Shown here: piece after piece, positions 41,243 to 43,335 of the stretch
Layout of the letters: every line of letters starts with the position of its first letter
Numbering within the stretch: the stretch's first letter is position 1
Position numbers and translations under genes: made by a program
Virus record (IMG/VR): IMGVR_UViG_3300010389_000035
Span: 1 to 43,335 of that record
Origin: a virus
Strand: one strand, 5' to 3'
Length of the DNA stretch: 43,335 bases
The notes under the pieces: model-generated
Databases searched by the model: none
Seen by the model: the letters and a program-made list of their open reading frames with translations, nothing else
Told to the model about the DNA's origin: nothing

Positions 41243-41853
41243 TGGCTAAAGGTTTTGGGATAGGCAAACAACTAGACCGCGACGTTTCATCGGCTCTTTT
41301 AATCGGTGCCATTAAAGCTGCGGAGCGCACAGTAGACGAGTTACAAGAGGAAGGCCCTAGTTGGACAGGCCGTTTCTCTAATTCTTGGCAAATTCAAGGC
41401 CCGCAAGGACAGCAAGTTAAGGGTGACGGTGGTCCAGGAGATGCCCGACCACTCAGATTTCGTGAAGGTCCGTTTACTGGACCGCAAGCAGCAGCAACGC
41501 TTTTAAGGACCAAAGTAACTACGGATAAGGTTGTATTTACTATTTCAAACTTTTCGGATCACGCAGCGGAAGCTATTGATGCCGTGGAACATGACAAAAC
41601 TTACTATCCAAAAGGTTGGGCAATATCTCCAGATGGCCCACAAACCTCACAAGGTCAAGCCAACTTTGACCCGGTTAATGGTGGACGTAAAGACAGTAGT
41701 CGTAGAGGGGATACAGGCGGCGGTGATCCAAAAAGCATCTCAAGTCGTACAGCCCCCTTGGACTGGTTTGCAACTTTTGCAGAAGGAGGCCGCCTAGACA
41801 AAGCAATTAAAATAGAAATGGACAAAGCCTTGGCAAAAGCGTTTAGAAAATGA
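41242..41853 (+). CDS. Neck protein, HK97 gp10-like
   Basis: 203 residues. RTVDELQEEGPSWTGRFSNS and a later VVFTISNFSDHAAEAIDAVE fit HK97 gp10-like proteins, which link stopper and tail terminator. Order and coupling (overlaps on both sides) agree. A Ser/Gly/Arg-rich insert near residue 150 is unusual. Confidence 0.65.
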   Translation: MAKGFGIGKQLDRDVSSALLIGAIKAAERTVDELQEEGPSWTGRFSNSWQIQGPQGQQVKGDGGPGDARPLRFREGPFTGPQAAATLLRTKVTTDKVVFTISNFSDHAAEAIDAVEHDKTYYPKGWAISPDGPQTSQGQANFDPVNGGRKDSSRRGDTGGGDPKSISSRTAPLDWFATFAEGGRLDKAIKIEMDKALAKAFRK

Positions 41854-42281
41854 ACTACCAAGCGATCCGGGCATCAATGGAGAACCCGTTACTGACGGCG
41901 TTTAACAACCTTGTGCCAGCAGTTCCTGTTTATTTCGACAACATCACTGCCGTACCACCAAACACAACCACCGAGTATGTGCGCGTCAACATCACATTTG
42001 GCATAACCAACGAACCAACGCTGACCTCTAGCGTAGACAATGCCCGTGGTGCGCTTATTATCCGTGTATTCACGGAGAAAGGCCGTGGCCCGGCCCGAAA
42101 CCAAGAATTGGTAACGACTGCCGTAAACGTATTAGAGACTATTAACGAAACGTCTAAAACTACTACAGGTGTATTCGTAAAATTAGGTGAAATAAATGGA
42201 CCAAGTTTTTCAGCTACGGAAGATTCACCGCACTTTGTAGGCCGCATTGACACAGGTTATATAGCAACGGTGCTGACTTAA
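41850..42281 (+). CDS. Tail terminator / tail completion protein (complete copy)
   Basis: 143 residues, ATG overlapping the previous stop (ATGA). This is the complete version of the truncated gene at window position 1. It confirms the start and shows nine extra N-terminal residues (MNYQAIRAS). It differs from the first copy at about 10 of 134 residues, with the TTTEYVRVNITFG and KGRGPARNQELVTTAVNVLE cores unchanged. Confidence 0.78.
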   Translation: MNYQAIRASMENPLLTAFNNLVPAVPVYFDNITAVPPNTTTEYVRVNITFGITNEPTLTSSVDNARGALIIRVFTEKGRGPARNQELVTTAVNVLETINETSKTTTGVFVKLGEINGPSFSATEDSPHFVGRIDTGYIATVLT

Positions 42282-42343
42282 ATAGTCGCTAACCTGTAAG
42301 AAGCCGGGCAGTGCCCGCAGAGACCCTTATTTTTGGCGTAGCA

Positions 42344-43117
42344 ATGGCCACCACCGTTCTGTCCGGCACTTCAGGTGCTCTTTATTACAAACCGGCTGGC
42401 ACGTCCAGCACGTTTGCTCCTGCGGGAGTGAACATCGCAACTGACACGATTACCGTACCCACTTATTTGGGGTATAGGGTAGGCGATCCAGTGCAATTCA
42501 GCCTAGTCAACACCACTACAAACGGCGCAGGCACTGGCACGCTGCCTGCTGGTTTGTCCACAGGAACCACCTACTACGTCATCAGCTACACAGCATCCAC
42601 TGGTGCGATGCAGGTATCGGCCACTGAGGGCGGATCCGCTGTGGATCTAACCGATGTTGGAACAGCAACGTCCCCCAATAAATTCCAGGTTGCCTACGAC
42701 GCTTTTGTTGTAGTCGGTCAGGTGCGGGAATGGTCTTTTGAAATGACCCGCGCTGAGATTGATGTAACCACCATCGGTCAAGGCAACCAGCAATACGTTC
42801 CATTCAGGACATTTATTGCTGGCTTTGGCGAAGGCTCAGGATCTGCGACGTTCTATTTTACGAACGAAGACGCAGATATGGGCAACCGCATTATCGAAGA
42901 CGTTCTACAGCGCCAACAAACAGGTGCAGCCTTCAAGCTGTATATCGACCGTGTGTTTACGGGCGGTGTTGTTGACGACACGCTGAGCCGCTCGGTCGCC
43001 TTCGACGCAGTCCTTACTTCAGCCAACTTGGCCGTCAACCCTGATGACGCCCAATCTGTGTCGGTAAACTTCCGTCCAGCAGTGGCACCTGTGTTTGACT
43101 TCAGCGTCACCGCATAA
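42344..43117 (+). CDS. Major tail tube protein (variant 2)
   Basis: 257 residues from the ATG at 42344, the same start as in copy 1; a GTG at 42311 in frame is part of the conserved leader. About 70% identical to the tube protein at 487-1257, with conserved ends and core motifs (TRAEIDVTTIGQ, GFGEGSGSATFYF, IEDVLQRQQTGAAFKLY). Substitutions are dense in residues 21-60 and 205-220, which could be surface loops. Confidence 0.8.
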   Translation: MATTVLSGTSGALYYKPAGTSSTFAPAGVNIATDTITVPTYLGYRVGDPVQFSLVNTTTNGAGTGTLPAGLSTGTTYYVISYTASTGAMQVSATEGGSAVDLTDVGTATSPNKFQVAYDAFVVVGQVREWSFEMTRAEIDVTTIGQGNQQYVPFRTFIAGFGEGSGSATFYFTNEDADMGNRIIEDVLQRQQTGAAFKLYIDRVFTGGVVDDTLSRSVAFDAVLTSANLAVNPDDAQSVSVNFRPAVAPVFDFSVTA

Positions 43118-43144
43118 ATTACTGCAACTGGATTAAACAATGAA

Positions 43145-43165
43145 CCCCGGTCTTCGGGGTTTTTT
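43145..43165 (+). terminator. Terminator after tube gene, copy 2
   Basis: CCCCG-GTCTT-CGGGG and TTTTTT. Its loop and stem differ from the terminator at 1285, while the flanking chaperone leader is nearly identical. Confidence 0.8.
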
Positions 43166-43206
43166 AATGCGCTACGCTATAGTTAATTTATAGTCAAGTA
43201 CAAATC

Positions 43207-43335
43207 ATGCCCGCTGGATCTACTCGCGCCATTGATCGGTTGCGTAAAGCAGCAAATCTCCAGCCAAGCAAGCGCAAAGTTGAGCTGTCTGACGGCACCA
43301 CATTTGAGATGTGGATCAGCCCGCTAACCATGGCT
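43207..43335 (+). CDS. Tail assembly chaperone, truncated at window end
   Basis: First 43 codons of the chaperone (MPAGSTRAIDRLRKAANLQP and on), almost identical to the start of the gene at 1349, differing mainly in the T/K exchange at RT/RK(V). It is preceded by the same twin TATAGT boxes (43178, 43189). Confidence 0.85.
   Translation, partial: MPAGSTRAIDRLRKAANLQPSKRKVELSDGTTFEMWISPLTMA

Larger units (their letters stand above)
41859..43335. repeat. Right copy of diverged terminal repeat
   Basis: Counterpart of 1-1477, same length and order. The window ends in the same chaperone codons reached at 1477. See the left copy for reading and alternatives. Confidence 0.9.

Noticed and set aside
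1-43335. tRNA genes, CRISPR arrays, integrase or transposase genes
   Set aside because: None could be recognised on reading; absence cannot be proved without dedicated searches.
1-43335. HIP1 octamer (GCGATCGC) as the dominant repeated word
   Set aside because: No GCGATCGC was noticed; the dominant repeated word is TGGAACG.

Overview
The window looks like an essentially complete genome of a tailed cyanophage with siphovirus (long, non-contractile tail) architecture, probably infecting a picocyanobacterium. The siphovirus call rests on a canonical cassette: terminase large subunit, portal, scaffold, HK97-fold-type coat protein, connectors, tail terminator, tail tube, a tail assembly chaperone pair with a slippery heptamer, and an 1108-residue tape measure. 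The cyanobacterial host is inferred from a cyanobacterial-type group 2 sigma factor, small proteins of a kind common in cyanophages, and fibre and lectin proteins of cyanophage style. No integrase, excisionase or CI-like repressor was seen, so a lytic life style is likely. This is inference; no database search was possible.

Layout: 1-19 kb is the rightward tail, fibre and lysis region: tail terminator, tail tube, chaperone G/GT, tape measure, tail-tip proteins, two tube-like proteins, fibre, LamG/SPRY-like protein, fibre assembly protein, small membrane proteins, GH24 lysozyme, HNH nuclease. 19.4-29.3 kb is a leftward early/replication block: a primase-polymerase/helicase fusion, small proteins, family A DNA polymerase, an RHH protein, a sigma-70 factor, a zinc ribbon and ThyX, with genes coupled by ATGA or TAATG overlaps. 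One small rightward gene (25767-25985) is embedded in it. 29.4-31.2 kb is rightward again (ssDNA-binding-like protein, PD-(D/E)XK nuclease). 31.2-31.8 kb is a short leftward unit with an HTH/TerS-like protein. 32-43.3 kb is rightward: small accessory genes with recognisable promoters, then packaging and head genes and the head-tail connectors, which lead back into the tail terminator and tube genes.

The last 1477 bases repeat the first 1477 at a constant offset of 41858, but the copies differ. The terminator protein is about 92% identical, the tube only about 70%, and the intergenic leader and the start of the chaperone gene are nearly identical. The simplest reading is a circular or circularly permuted genome of about 41.9 kb whose contig ends come from two population variants that differ mainly in the tail tube. 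A real tandem duplication is the alternative.

The strongest signal not explained by genes is the heptamer TGGAACG. By manual count it occurs 45 times on the + strand and 18 times on the - strand (about 2.6 expected per strand for equal base use). It falls in all three reading frames and in intergenic DNA, with a run of eight same-orientation copies between 30141 and 31548. Other non-coding structure includes repeated terminator-plus-TATAGT units at gene junctions, three CTGTARTAC sites just before the terminase gene, a 16-bp palindrome with outlying half-sites, and a 12-bp-stem hairpin in the primase leader.
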